Origin: an uncultured Lachnospiraceae bacterium
GTDB lineage: Bacteria; Bacillota; Clostridia; Lachnospirales; Lachnospiraceae
Assembly (NCBI GenBank): GCA_910584695.1
Contig: CAJUBR010000005.1
Span: forward strand, 1 to 64,000
DNA: 64,000 nt
Direction of reading: 5' to 3'
Positions within the stretch are counted from its first letter, which is position 1. Every line of letters begins with the position of its first letter. The position numbers and the translations under genes were made by a program. Shown here piece by piece: positions 17,253 through 26,484 of this stretch. Under the pieces are notes generated by a model. It did not search any database. It was given only the letters and a program-made list of their open reading frames with translations, and was not told where the DNA came from.

Positions 17253-17848
17253 TGGATCTTTATAGTGAGCAGGTAAATCTCTTGGTGGAGGAATTAGGCA
17301 GGCTGCCGGGAATAGGTCATAAATCAGCCCAGAGACTGGCATATCATATTATTAATATGCCGCTTGACCAGGTGAAGTCATTGTCGGATTCTATTATTAC
17401 AGCCAGACAGAATGTACGATATTGTAAGGAATGTTACACGTTAACGGATAAAGAGATTTGTCCGATCTGTGCTTCTCACAACAGGGATAAAAAGACGATT
17501 ATGGTAGTTGAGTCTCCAAGAGATTTGGCAGCATATGAGCGTACCGGAAAATATAACGGTGTGTATCATGTTTTACATGGTGCTATTTCCCCCAAGCTCG
17601 GGATTGGTCAGGATGACATTAAGTTAAAGGAATTGATTGTCCGGCTCCGTGAAGATGTGGAGGAATTGATTATTGCTACAAATTCCGGGGTAGAAGGTGA
17701 GATTACGGCAATGTATATCAGCAAACTTGTAAAGCCTACAGGAATCAAGGTATCAAGAATCGCTTCGGGAATACCGGTAGGCGGAGATTTGGAATGTATC
17801 GATGAGGTTACTCTTCTTCGGGCTTTAGAGGGAAGGGTATGCTTATAG
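17252..17848 (+). CDS. recR: Recombination mediator RecR
   Basis: Forms the RecOR/RecFR complex that loads RecA at gaps. The 198-residue protein shows a helix-hairpin-helix ([16 protein letters not shown]), a C4 zinc finger (C58, C61, C70, C73), a Toprim domain starting [16 protein letters not shown], and the terminal Walker-like segment [11 protein letters not shown]. All features are intact and the length is standard. It is translationally coupled to ybaB. Confidence 0.97.
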   Translation: MDLYSEQVNLLVEELGRLPGIGHKSAQRLAYHIINMPLDQVKSLSDSIITARQNVRYCKECYTLTDKEICPICASHNRDKKTIMVVESPRDLAAYERTGKYNGVYHVLHGAISPKLGIGQDDIKLKELIVRLREDVEELIIATNSGVEGEITAMYISKLVKPTGIKVSRIASGIPVGGDLECIDEVTLLRALEGRVCL

Positions 17849-17885
17849 AAAGTTACATAAATGAAGAAAGGAAGGGATGACATAC

Positions 17886-18962
17886 ATGAAAAGGATAGGT
17901 ATGTTAACAAGCGGTGGCGATTGTCAGGCATTAAATGCTACAATGAGAGGGGTTGTAAAAGGGCTCTGCAATATGTATAACGATGTTGAGATATATGGAT
18001 TTCTCGAAGGTTATAAGGGCTTAATCCGTAATAACTACAAGCTTTTAAAAGCTGAGGATTTTTCTGGAATTTTAACAAAGGGGGGTACGATTTTAGGAAG
18101 CTCCCGCCAGCCATTTAAATTAATGGATCAACCGACAGAGGATGGAATTGATAAAGTAAAGGCTATGAAGGAAACCTATAAAAAGTTAAAACTTGATTGT
18201 CTTGTAGTCTTAGGTGGAAATGGTTCCCAAAAGACGGCAAATCTGTTAAGTGGAGAGGGGCTGAATGTAATCGGTCTGCCAAAGACAATCGATAATGATC
18301 TATGGGGAACCGATATGACATTTGGTTTCCAGTCTGCAGTCGATATTGCCACAGCTGCAATTGATTGTATTCATACGACCGCAGCTTCCCATAACCGTGT
18401 ATTTGTAGTTGAGATTATGGGGCATAAGGTAGGTCATATTACATTACATGCCGGCATTGCAGGCGGTGCAGATATTATTCTGTTGCCAGAGATTCCGTAT
18501 GATATTAAAAGTGTCTGCAAAGCACTTGAAAAGAGAAGTAAGCAGGGAAAAGGATTTTCCATTATTGCTGTAGCGGAGGGTGCTATTTCGAAGGAAGACG
18601 CAGCACTTCCGAAGAAGAAAAGAAAAGAAAAGATCGCAAACCGGAAATATCCTTCCGTAGCTTATGAAATTGCAGATCAGATTAAAGATTCCTGTGGGTG
18701 TGAAGTAAGAATTGCTGTTCCGGGGCATACGCAAAGAGGCGGCGGTCCGGATGCCTTTGACCGGGTATTATCTTCGAGATTTGGAGCTTATGCAGCACAG
18801 CTTATTAAGGATGAAAAGTATGGACGCCTTGTTGTATTAAAGGATAATGATGTAACAGACATTGCGTTATCCGATTCGGCAGGAAAGTTAAAATATGTTT
18901 CTCCAGATGACAGCATCGTGCAAAATGCGAGAATGCTGGGAATTTCTTTTGGGGATGAATGA
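17886..18962 (+). CDS. pfkA: 6-phosphofructokinase (group with mixed active-site signature)
   Basis: Phosphorylates fructose 6-phosphate in glycolysis. 358 residues from ATG 17886; ATG 17877 lies within its own ribosome site GGAAGGG and is unlikely. The phosphate-donor loop reads GGNGS at 110-114 and the substrate loop PKTIDND at 132-138. In the family, Gly at the fourth position of GGxG favours ATP, while Lys in PKTIDND is typical of the PPi enzymes. This protein has both, as in ATP-using actinobacterial relatives. N112 replaces the usual Asp of GGDGS. ATP use is therefore likely but not certain. Confidence 0.92.
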   Translation: MKRIGMLTSGGDCQALNATMRGVVKGLCNMYNDVEIYGFLEGYKGLIRNNYKLLKAEDFSGILTKGGTILGSSRQPFKLMDQPTEDGIDKVKAMKETYKKLKLDCLVVLGGNGSQKTANLLSGEGLNVIGLPKTIDNDLWGTDMTFGFQSAVDIATAAIDCIHTTAASHNRVFVVEIMGHKVGHITLHAGIAGGADIILLPEIPYDIKSVCKALEKRSKQGKGFSIIAVAEGAISKEDAALPKKKRKEKIANRKYPSVAYEIADQIKDSCGCEVRIAVPGHTQRGGGPDAFDRVLSSRFGAYAAQLIKDEKYGRLVVLKDNDVTDIALSDSAGKLKYVSPDDSIVQNARMLGISFGDE

Positions 18963-18986
18963 GGTCAATTCTGACTTGTAGAGACT

Positions 18987-19124
18987 ATGTGTTCTAGATT
19001 TTTTGGATTGTGATCCGGTGGGCTGGATTCAGGGTGTCTACACTTTTATCTTAAACAAAAGCGAATAAACATAATGACAGCCCGCCGGACCACAACCATT
19101 TACGTTTTCATTAAAAATCACATA
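18987..19124. repeat. Long imperfect inverted repeat after pfkA
   Basis: The 304-bp gap between pfkA and the next gene holds a strong fold. Arm TGGATTGTGATCCGGTGGGC (19004-) pairs with the complement of CAGCCCGCCGGACCACAACC (19078-), about 21 bp with few mismatches. An outer pair TATGTG ... ATTTTT with AAAAATCACATA (19113-19124) extends it. Inside the loop GGGTGTCTA (19032-) could also pair with TAGACACCC (19123-), which would make a pseudoknot. No T-run follows, so it is not a simple terminator. It could be a small RNA or a decayed repeat element. Confidence 0.55.
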
Positions 19125-19266
19125 GACACCCCAAACTCAAGTTTCAAATCCTAAATCAGAACCGGAGAAACTAAAACGCAATACACCTTTACAAATCAGA
19201 GTTTCATCACAAAATTTTCTTTGCAGCATAATATAATAATATGATGTGTCTGTAAGGAGATTGTTT

Positions 19267-19668
19267 ATGAATATGCAAGGATTACATTATGATTTGGATT
19301 CATTATTTCCAAGCGAACCGGATTTTTACGAGGAAGAGGAACTCTGTTTAAAGGATTATGAATACATGAAGAGAATGTATCCCAAGGAAGTAAGATTAAT
19401 TGCATCTGTATTGGAAGAGTATCTGGACCGTTTTGAATATGAAGGCAGTCCGATGTATGCACAATATCCGGATGCAGTAACAATTTACCGGATTGCCAGT
19501 GAGATATACCGCAAGCTTTCTTTAGAGGGAAGTGAAAAAGAATTAATGCAGTTGAAAAACATGATACAGATTATGGTGTGTCAGGAAATGTATGTTAGAA
19601 GAAGACGTCATGACCGGTTTTGCAGGAAGTTTAATACGGGATGCAATACCTTTCAGTCAATGAGGTAA
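19267..19668 (+). CDS. Conserved hypothetical protein, 133 residues
   Basis: I do not recognise a named family. The protein starts at ATG 19267 with TAAGGAGA upstream. It is acidic at the N-terminus (SEPDFYEEEELCLKDYEYM), helical in the middle (MYPKEVRLIASVLEEYLDRFEYEGSPM) and ends in a basic Arg-rich tail (MYVRRRRHDRFCRKF). There is no signal peptide or membrane helix. Similar small proteins occur in Lachnospiraceae to my recollection, without a known role. It stands 139 bp before the large exported protein, with which it may be functionally linked. Confidence 0.75.
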   Translation: MNMQGLHYDLDSLFPSEPDFYEEEELCLKDYEYMKRMYPKEVRLIASVLEEYLDRFEYEGSPMYAQYPDAVTIYRIASEIYRKLSLEGSEKELMQLKNMIQIMVCQEMYVRRRRHDRFCRKFNTGCNTFQSMR

Positions 19669-19807
19669 GGTAATAGATTTTGATATGATTTACTCTGAAT
19701 TTAATGATTAAAGAAAACATATAAGCAAACGAGAAATAAAATATAAAGAATTAAGGAAGAATATAACACGTACAAACATGTGAAAGATAGATTTGTAGGA
19801 GATTGAT

Positions 19808-22354
19808 ATGGACGGAAGAGTAGTTGCAAAGATACTGGTGCTATTATTGATTTTTACAGGAACCATTTTTATTGTAAATTGGATAGATAACAGAGGTGTG
19901 GAAGAGGTTTCGGTGGAGATGAGACAGGCGACCCTTCCTATTGTATATGTAAGGTATAGTGATAAATTTATTAATACCCTTCATGGATATACAGGTAAGG
20001 TGGATACAACGTATTTTCGTGATACGATTACACCGATGGATTATGGGCAGACCATTGAGTTGTGGGCGGACCAGGGCAGTGATGACTATGGGAGTTACGA
20101 GTATGAATTGCGAAGTCTTTATCAGGGAGATTTGATTGAAAATGGTTCCGTAATGGAGCTGAATCATGCAGATGGTTACGATAAAATTAAAATTACTTTC
20201 CGTACCAAATTAGAAGAACTTCAGGAATATGTATTGGTAGTAAAGGCGATGTCTGGAGAAGAGGTTGCAGCACGGTATTATACAAGAGTGGTAGTAGAAA
20301 ATGATTTTCATGCAGAAGAATTGGTTAAATTTGTTGAAAAGTTTAATGATGCCATATTCAACAAAGAAGAGGCAGAAAGTGTAATTGCCAAAAGCATAGA
20401 ACCTAATGAGGATGGAAATAATGAATATTTGTCAGAGGTTAATATTCATTCCAGTTTTGATACGATAACCTTTGCAGATTTATCTCCCACAAGGCTGACA
20501 AAACCCATTGCCAGTATAAAGGAGATTGACGACAGCTATGCAATTATTCAATTAAAATATATGATTTCTGCAGTGGAAAATAAAGTTTTAGAGAATTATT
20601 ATGTGACAGAGGATTACCGTGTAAGGAATGCAGAGGGTGGTAATATTTATCTGTTAGATTATAACCGTACGCAGGAGGCTTTGTTTACGACAGATAATGT
20701 AGACGCGACTTCCAATACCTTTAAAATAGGTGTTACCGATGAAGAAACATTTCAGTATGTTACAAGTGATAAGGAGAAGAAGCTGGCTTTTGTTCAGGCA
20801 AGACAGCTTTGGTACTATGATTATAATGGGGGAACCATAACAAATGTATATGGTTTTTGTAAGGATGATAATTATACAGACAGCCGTGTAACCTATGATG
20901 CAAATAATATTAAAATACTGAATATGAATAATGATGGGGATATTACGTTCGCTGTTTATGGATATATGAACCGTGGGGAACATGAAGGAAAAGTCGGAAT
21001 ATCTGTTTATCAATTTACTGCCGAACGAGATAAAATGCAGGAGATTTTATTCATTGAAAATGATAAACCTTATGATATTTTAAAAGAAGATATGGAAACC
21101 CTTTTGTATTTAAATGAGGATGGAGAATTTTATTACTTTGATAATGACTGCATTGTCAAGGTAAATACAAAGACGATGACTTCAGAAATATTTATCGAGG
21201 ATGTATTAAATGAACATCTTGCCGTATCAGAGGATAACCATTTAATTGGGTATCCGAACCAGATGCTGCCGGAAAATACAGACAAGGTCACGGTTCTTAA
21301 TCTGGATACCAAAAGCAGCAGGGAAATAGTGGCAAATAGCGGAGAAAAAGTGGAGGCAATTGGGTTTGTAGAGACAGATTTGATATTGGGAAGAATTCGG
21401 GAAGGTGATATTGAGACGAATTTGGACAAGACAGTAATCTGTCCGATTTCTACAATTGATATTATTGATGAGAACAGTAATGTAGTAAAGACATATGGTT
21501 CCACAGGTGTTTACATTATAGAGGCAGCTGCAAAGGATGGTGTTGTTTATCTGGAAAGGGTTCGCAAGATTAACGGTGGATTTGAAGCCACAACACAGGA
21601 TTTTATTACCTATAAGGATGAGGAAAGCAAAGATGCGATCATAACCAATTATAAATATACGGATAATGCATATAACCAGCTTTATATGACATTTCCGAAC
21701 TATATGTATGTAACGGAAAAGCCTAAGATGATGATTACAAGAGAGTCCGTAAATGAAGAAGATACAACGATAAAGATTGCATTTGAGCATACAAACAGAA
21801 AATTTTATGCCTATGGTCAGGGAAAATATATGACAGATTATTTAAGCTTAAACGCAGCCGTTCGGGTTGCTTTTGAAAACGCAGGTGTTGTTCTTGATGA
21901 GCATGGAGTGATCGTTTGGAGAAAGATTGCAGTAAAGGATTACCATACGGTTGCGGATAAGATAAAGATTTATACGGTTTCCGATATTGAGGATACCCTT
22001 GCAGCCTGTATTTACATGATGGGTATTTATGAAGAAAAGAATTCTGAATTTTCTGCGATGCAGGAGGATATTGCAAGCGAAACGGCAATCGAGGATGTGA
22101 TATTAAAATATACGGGAAGGCAGGGTACGGACATTACCGGATGTGATTTTGAAAACGGTCTTTATTATCTATGTAAGGATGCTCCGGTTATAACCCGGTT
22201 TGCAGACGGTACTTATGTACTGGTAACCAGCTATAATGGAGAGCGTATTCGCTATATTAATCCTTTAAAGGATGAAGATGTGGTAGAATCCCGGACAGAA
22301 TTTGAAAAAAAGGTTAAGGATAGCGGAAATGTATTTATCAGTTATGTGCGTTAG
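19808..22354 (+). CDS. Large membrane-anchored exported protein with C39-like tail
   Basis: An 848-residue protein with one N-terminal membrane helix (residues 7-24) and a long extracellular part. The central 400 residues have a repetitive beta-strand pattern, possibly a propeller. The last 80 residues (DFENGLYYLCKDAPVITRF ... YVLVTSYNGERIRYINP ... GNVFISYV) look like the second half of a C39-type papain-fold domain, but no catalytic Cys/His pair is evident, so it may be a non-enzymatic version. Ribosome site TAGGAG at 7 bases. Function unknown; a wall-associated or substrate-binding role is an inference. Confidence 0.8.
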   Translation: MDGRVVAKILVLLLIFTGTIFIVNWIDNRGVEEVSVEMRQATLPIVYVRYSDKFINTLHGYTGKVDTTYFRDTITPMDYGQTIELWADQGSDDYGSYEYELRSLYQGDLIENGSVMELNHADGYDKIKITFRTKLEELQEYVLVVKAMSGEEVAARYYTRVVVENDFHAEELVKFVEKFNDAIFNKEEAESVIAKSIEPNEDGNNEYLSEVNIHSSFDTITFADLSPTRLTKPIASIKEIDDSYAIIQLKYMISAVENKVLENYYVTEDYRVRNAEGGNIYLLDYNRTQEALFTTDNVDATSNTFKIGVTDEETFQYVTSDKEKKLAFVQARQLWYYDYNGGTITNVYGFCKDDNYTDSRVTYDANNIKILNMNNDGDITFAVYGYMNRGEHEGKVGISVYQFTAERDKMQEILFIENDKPYDILKEDMETLLYLNEDGEFYYFDNDCIVKVNTKTMTSEIFIEDVLNEHLAVSEDNHLIGYPNQMLPENTDKVTVLNLDTKSSREIVANSGEKVEAIGFVETDLILGRIREGDIETNLDKTVICPISTIDIIDENSNVVKTYGSTGVYIIEAAAKDGVVYLERVRKINGGFEATTQDFITYKDEESKDAIITNYKYTDNAYNQLYMTFPNYMYVTEKPKMMITRESVNEEDTTIKIAFEHTNRKFYAYGQGKYMTDYLSLNAAVRVAFENAGVVLDEHGVIVWRKIAVKDYHTVADKIKIYTVSDIEDTLAACIYMMGIYEEKNSEFSAMQEDIASETAIEDVILKYTGRQGTDITGCDFENGLYYLCKDAPVITRFADGTYVLVTSYNGERIRYINPLKDEDVVESRTEFEKKVKDSGNVFISYVR

Positions 22355-22435
22355 ATAACTTGGCTTTTTTCTGATTATAACCGGCAGATGAGAGTTAAGG
22401 TAAGTTTAACGTAAACAAACCTGGCAGGAATTAGC

Positions 22436-22463
22436 AAAAGGAGCTGTCATCACAGCTCCTTTT
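22436..22463. terminator. Bidirectional terminator
   Basis: A 12-bp perfect stem AAAAGGAGCTGT/ACAGCTCCTTTT with a 4-base loop. It gives a T-run on both strands, so it can end the plus-strand gene at 22354 and the minus-strand ferredoxin gene at 22478. Confidence 0.88.
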
Positions 22464-22477
22464 TAAACAAGTAATAT

Positions 22478-22648
22478 TTACTCTTCAGAAATTGCTCCGG
22501 CAGGGCAGGTTCCAGCACATGAGCCGCAGGAAATGCAAGCCGTTGCATCAATCTCAAATTTGCCATCGCCTTCGCTGATTGCCCCAACTGGACAAGAACC
22601 AGCACAAGCACCGCAAGATACACAGTTATCACCAATAACAAATGCCAT
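22478..22648 (-). CDS. 2[4Fe-4S] ferredoxin
   Basis: A 56-residue electron carrier. On the minus strand from ATG 22648, preceded by AAGGAGG, the protein contains two C-x2-C-x2-C-x3-CP motifs (CVSCGACAGSCP and CISCGSCAGTCP), each followed by GAI. This is the clostridial bacterial ferredoxin that shuttles low-potential electrons between oxidoreductases. It stands alone, 110 bp beyond the pflA stop, with a terminator at its end. A longer overlapping frame in another phase is spurious. Confidence 0.96.
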   Translation of the reverse strand: MAFVIGDNCVSCGACAGSCPVGAISEGDGKFEIDATACISCGSCAGTCPAGAISEE

Positions 22649-22757
22649 AATATTTAATCCTCCTTTATGAATAGTACACTATTAAATCAGCAACTATACC
22701 GATTTAATTATATTTTAAAACATGTCTATCTAGATAGCAAGTTTTTTTCTTTTGAAT

Positions 22758-23516
22758 TTAAGTGTTTTTGATTTCCTGACGGCGTCGTCTTGCTCCATTC
22801 AGTATGATTTCTCTGGCATGAATGGCATCCTCCTTTGTAAGAGGTTCCATCCCCTGTAATGGATATTCCATACCCAGGTTTTTGTATTTTACTTCGCCCA
22901 TATTATGGTATGGTAGTACATCCAATGCCTTTAGGTGCATAAGACCACCAATAAAATAACCTAATTCGTCTAAATATTGATCAATTAGAGTAATATCCTT
23001 GACAATTACATGGCGGATCCAGATATCAATCCCCTGTTCATCAAGAAATTTGGCAAAGTCTAAAATGTTTTCATTTGGCTGTTTACAGAGTTTCTTATGT
23101 TCTTCCGGATCAATATGTTTAATATCCAGCATAACCAGATCTGTAACCTTTGCAAGGCGTTCAAATTTAGCAAGTAATTCCAGATTATCCCTGTGGAATA
23201 TAACACCGGAAGTATCTAAACAGGTATGGATGCCTTTAGCTTTGGCTTTTTCAAATAATTCAATCAAAAAATCTATCTGCATCAAAGGTTCTCCGCCGGT
23301 TGCAGTGATTCCTCCGTTTTTGTAGAAGTCTTTTAATGAATCATACTGTGCCAGTAAATCTTCTACTGTATGGTCTTCGCCGCCTTTTGGGTCCCAGGTA
23401 TCAGGATTGTGGCAATAGGCACAGCGCATAGGACAGCCTTTAAAAAATACGACAAAACGCATTCCGGGACCGTCAACAGTACCGCATGTTTCAATTGAAT
23501 GAATATGTCCTATCAT
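22758..23516 (-). CDS. pflA: Pyruvate formate-lyase activating enzyme
   Basis: A radical SAM enzyme of 252 residues that installs the glycyl radical on pyruvate formate-lyase. The 4Fe-4S cluster ligands are C28, C32 and C35 in GCPMRCAYCHNPDTW, and the SAM-binding GGE motif occurs in TATGGEPLMQ. The length and order of motifs match PflA. It is the last gene of the pfl cluster. A hairpin with a T-run lies between it and the gene for the glycyl-radical piece, so its level is probably lower than that of its substrate. Confidence 0.97.
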   Translation of the reverse strand: MIGHIHSIETCGTVDGPGMRFVVFFKGCPMRCAYCHNPDTWDPKGGEDHTVEDLLAQYDSLKDFYKNGGITATGGEPLMQIDFLIELFEKAKAKGIHTCLDTSGVIFHRDNLELLAKFERLAKVTDLVMLDIKHIDPEEHKKLCKQPNENILDFAKFLDEQGIDIWIRHVIVKDITLIDQYLDELGYFIGGLMHLKALDVLPYHNMGEVKYKNLGMEYPLQGMEPLTKEDAIHAREIILNGARRRRQEIKNT

Positions 23517-23541
23517 AAATTGTACTCCTTAAGGGAATTTT

Positions 23542-23574
23542 AAAAAGAGACAGGAGCATGGAAGCCCTGCCTCT
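23542..23574 (-). terminator. Intercistronic terminator/attenuator before pflA
   Basis: On the minus strand AGAGGCAGG pairs with CCTGTCTCT (one G-U) around an 11-base loop and is followed by TTTTT. It lies after the glycyl-radical gene and 26 bp before pflA, so it likely cuts most pfl transcripts before the activase. Confidence 0.78.
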
Positions 23575-23609
23575 AAATAAGCTGATTAAGATTAGAAAAT
23601 CAAATAATC

Positions 23610-23852
23610 TTACATGCTCTCATGGAATGTTCTTGAAATTACATCATTCTGCTGCTCTGGTGTTAACTTAATAAAGTTAACTGCGTAACCAGAAACACGG
23701 ATTGTCAACTGTGGATAATTTTCAGGATGCTTCTGTGCATCTAATAATGTGTCACGATTCAATACATTAACATTAAGATGATATCCACCTTCTTCTACAT
23801 AACCATCTAACATGTTTACTAAATTATCAACCTGTTGTGAATTTGTTGCCAT
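23610..23852 (-). CDS. Glycyl-radical domain of split pyruvate formate-lyase (GrcA-like)
   Basis: An 80-residue protein equivalent to the C-terminal end of a full pyruvate formate-lyase. It contains [19 protein letters not shown] and the radical loop [10 protein letters not shown] with the radical glycine at G55, and ends [14 protein letters not shown] as in full-length enzymes. It lacks the N-terminal part found in E. coli GrcA. As the large subunit at 24172 ends just before this domain, the two must presumably assemble to make an active enzyme. AGGAGG precedes ATG 23852. It is the third gene of the operon. Confidence 0.93.
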   Translation of the reverse strand: MATNSQQVDNLVNMLDGYVEEGGYHLNVNVLNRDTLLDAQKHPENYPQLTIRVSGYAVNFIKLTPEQQNDVISRTFHESM

Positions 23853-23878
23853 TGTATATTCCTCCTCTATCTATTCAA

Positions 23879-24097
23879 TTAATATTTGTGTAGCTCTTCG
23901 TCCATACCTTCCATTAAAGTAGGAACACTGCAGGCTAAATCGCCTTTTGCACAGTCGGTACAGCCCATTGTAACAGCAGTTTTTTCACCTGCAGCTACAT
24001 TATCATCCACGGATACATTTACATGTCCGTGTCCATTATCCATCATGTTGTCTAACATTTTAACAATGTCATCTACCTGATTTTTCTCGTCAGCCAT
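23879..24097 (-). CDS. Small Cys-containing protein between the two Pfl pieces
   Basis: A 72-residue protein (ATG 24097, with CGGAGG 7 bases upstream; ATG 24100 is also possible). Its first half, VDDIVKMLDNMMDNGHGHVN, mirrors the start of the glycyl-radical piece ([20 protein letters not shown]), so the two look paralogous. The second half has no radical loop; instead it carries the cysteines MGCTDCAKGDLACSVPT. I do not know this protein. It could bind a metal or cluster, or compete with or protect the glycyl-radical subunit. It is cotranscribed with the large subunit. Confidence 0.82.
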   Translation of the reverse strand: MADEKNQVDDIVKMLDNMMDNGHGHVNVSVDDNVAAGEKTAVTMGCTDCAKGDLACSVPTLMEGMDEELHKY

Positions 24098-24126
24098 CAT
24101 AAACCTCCGAATATAAGTCCATCAAA

Positions 24127-24147
24127 TGCCTGTTTCGAACAGGCATC
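24127..24147 (-). promoter_or_regulatory. Hairpin between the pfl large-subunit gene and the small gene
   Basis: A perfect 9-bp stem ATGCCTGTT/AACAGGCAT with a 3-base loop in the 71-bp gap. It has no T-run, so it is more likely an mRNA processing or stability element than a terminator, and could set the ratio of subunits. Confidence 0.5.
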
Positions 24148-24171
24148 CGACCAACTGTTTTATTATTCTTA

Positions 24172-26214
24172 CTATTTGCTTAAATCAAGTTCGATATCTC
24201 CTGCGAATACCTGATCTTCTTTACCAAGAGCACCCGGGATGACGGAGAAGGTATTTGAAATACCGTCCTGAGCATCCTTAAATGGAATCTTAGCTACAGA
24301 AGCCAGAGAAGCGACAGCACCATGTGTATCTCTCTTATGAAGTGGATTAGCACCCGGAGCAAATGGTGCACCGTGCTTACGTCCGCAAGGTGTATCACCC
24401 GTGTTCTTACCATAGGTTACATTAGAAGTAATTGTAAGAATTGACTGGGTAGGAATACCGTTACGGTATACATGACGTTTTCTAAGCTTATCCATGAAAG
24501 TAGTTACCACGTAAGTAGCAATCTCATCTACACGGTCGTCATTGTTACCATATTTAGGGAAGTCACCCTCTGTCTCATAGCTTACTACAATACCCTGCTC
24601 ATTACGAACCGGTTTTACTTTGGCATACTTGATTGCTGATAAAGAGTCCGCTACGATAGAAAGACCAGCAACACCTGTTGCAAAGTATCTCTTAACGTCT
24701 CTGTCATGTAATGCCATCTGAATTCTCTCGTAAGCGTATTTGTCATGCATGTAGTGAATGATGTTCAGTGCACTTACATATACACCGGCTAACCATTCCA
24801 TCATGTCATCGAATTTAGCCATTACATCATCATAATCAAGAGGACCGTCACCTTCAACCGGACGATACTTAGGACCTACCTGTACACCTGTACATTCATC
24901 TACACCACCGTTGATTGCATAAAGTAAGCATTTAGCAAGGTTTGCACGTGCTCCGAAGAACTGCATTTCCTTACCGATAACCATTGAAGATACGCAGCAG
25001 GCGATACCATAGTCATCACCGTGAAGCGGTCTCATCATATCATCGTTCTCATACTGGATAGAAGAAGATTTAATTGACATCTTAGCACAGAACTGTTTCC
25101 AACCTAATGGAAGTCTTGTTGACCAAAGTACGGTTAAGTTTGGTTCTGGTGATGTACCTAAGTTGTTCAGTGTGTTAAGGTAACGGAAGCTCATCTTAGA
25201 AACTAATGTACGTCCGTCAACACCCATACCACCTAATGACTCTGTTACCCAAACCGGGTCACCAGCAAAAATCTGGTTGTATTCCGGTGTACGTGCAAAT
25301 TTAACACATCTTAACTTCATAACAAAGTGATCAATGAATTCCTGAATCTGCTCTTCTGTAAATGTACCAGCAGCTAAATCTCTTTCTGCATATACATCTA
25401 AGAAAGTAGCAGTACGTCCAAGTGACATTGCAGCACCATTCTGCTCTTTTACAGCACCTAAATATCCGAAGTATGTCCACTGGATAGCTTCCTGTACGTT
25501 CTTAGCCGGCTGTGAAATATCAAATCCATAAGACTTAGCCATAGCAGTTAATTCCTTGAGAGCTTTAATCTGCTCAGAAATCTCTTCCTTGCCACGGATT
25601 ACATCATCTGTGTAAACAGTACCAAAGGATTCCTTCTGTGCTAACTTATCCTGAATTAAGAAGTCTGTACCATAAAGAGCAACTCTTCTGTAGTCGCCGA
25701 TGATACGTCCACGTCCATAAGCATCTGGAAGACCTGTAACGATATGGTTTGTACGGCATTTTCTAATCTCTGAATCATACACATCGAATACACCTTCATT
25801 GTGTGTTTTTCTGTGTTTAGAGAAGAAATCTACGATTTCATCGTCTACCTTGTAACCATTATCTTCGCAAGCTTTCATAGCCATACGAAGTCCACCGTAT
25901 ACATTCATACCTCTCTTGAAAGGCTTATCTGTCTGGAAACCTACGATTGTTTCCTTATCCTTGTCAAGATATCCAGGTCCGTGTGAAGTTAAGGTAGAGA
26001 CAACCTTGGTATCCATATCCAGTACGCCGCCTGCTTCTCTTTCCTTCTTTGTTAAATCCATAACCTGTGCCCATAAGTCTGTGGTATTCTGGGTTGGTCC
26101 AGCTAAGAAGCTGTCATCACCTTCATATGGTGTGTAGTTCTTCTGTATAAAGTCACGAACGTCAACAAACTTCTCCCAATTACCACCTGTGAAACCATTC
26201 CATTCTGATCTCAT
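24172..26214 (-). CDS. pflB: Pyruvate formate-lyase, large subunit lacking the glycyl-radical domain
   Basis: Converts pyruvate and CoA to acetyl-CoA and formate, central to anaerobic fermentation. 680 residues: the barrel domain with the catalytic pair C406-C407 ([10 protein letters not shown]) is intact, and the substrate-site segments match the family. The protein ends at [20 protein letters not shown], while full-length enzymes (about 740-760 residues) continue about 60 residues further with the radical glycine. That part is encoded separately at 23610. ATG 26214 has AAGGAGG upstream. The stop is clean, with no remnant of the missing domain behind it, so the split looks stable rather than a recent break. 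Confidence 0.95.
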   Translation of the reverse strand: MRSEWNGFTGGNWEKFVDVRDFIQKNYTPYEGDDSFLAGPTQNTTDLWAQVMDLTKKEREAGGVLDMDTKVVSTLTSHGPGYLDKDKETIVGFQTDKPFKRGMNVYGGLRMAMKACEDNGYKVDDEIVDFFSKHRKTHNEGVFDVYDSEIRKCRTNHIVTGLPDAYGRGRIIGDYRRVALYGTDFLIQDKLAQKESFGTVYTDDVIRGKEEISEQIKALKELTAMAKSYGFDISQPAKNVQEAIQWTYFGYLGAVKEQNGAAMSLGRTATFLDVYAERDLAAGTFTEEQIQEFIDHFVMKLRCVKFARTPEYNQIFAGDPVWVTESLGGMGVDGRTLVSKMSFRYLNTLNNLGTSPEPNLTVLWSTRLPLGWKQFCAKMSIKSSSIQYENDDMMRPLHGDDYGIACCVSSMVIGKEMQFFGARANLAKCLLYAINGGVDECTGVQVGPKYRPVEGDGPLDYDDVMAKFDDMMEWLAGVYVSALNIIHYMHDKYAYERIQMALHDRDVKRYFATGVAGLSIVADSLSAIKYAKVKPVRNEQGIVVSYETEGDFPKYGNNDDRVDEIATYVVTTFMDKLRKRHVYRNGIPTQSILTITSNVTYGKNTGDTPCGRKHGAPFAPGANPLHKRDTHGAVASLASVAKIPFKDAQDGISNTFSVIPGALGKEDQVFAGDIELDLSK

Positions 26215-26290
26215 TTCAAAATGTCCTCCTTGATATTAAAAAATTTATGAAATTCACTTCATTGCCAAGCGGTGAAATTCTCATGACTCT

Positions 26291-26319
26291 ATTATAGGTT
26301 TATATTGTATACACGTCAA
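26291..26319 (-). promoter_or_regulatory. Promoter of the pfl operon
   Basis: Minus strand: -35 TTGACG, a 17-base spacer, -10 TATAAT, giving a start about 70 bases before the pflB ATG. The spacer contains the near-palindrome of a TTGTATACAA type (26305-26314). Confidence 0.82.
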
Positions 26320-26427
26320 CGGATTTTTGTTCAAATCTTGTACTTTTTTCAGTACAAAATAGAGGGCAAAAATACAAAAAAAGAGGTGGAAAAGTTAGAA
26401 AAATCAGTAGTTGGGAGAAGTGCGAGA

Positions 26428-26437
26428 TTGTATACAA
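26428..26437. promoter_or_regulatory. Palindrome TTGTATACAA, possible operator
   Basis: A perfect 10-bp palindrome in the 351-bp region between the divergent pflB and toxin-like genes. The same core with one change (TTGTATACAC) lies in the pflB promoter spacer 123 bp away. Two matching sites would suit a dimeric repressor that loops DNA. The protein that would bind is unknown. Confidence 0.4.
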
Positions 26438-26484
26438 GGGATGCCTGATATTGAAGTCATTATTGCCAAAGAGAATCGTCATAA

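Noticed and set aside
22450..22641. 63-residue open frame on the minus strand over the ferredoxin
   Set aside because: It is out of phase with the two clear 4Fe-4S motifs encoded at 22478-22648 and has no ribosome site.
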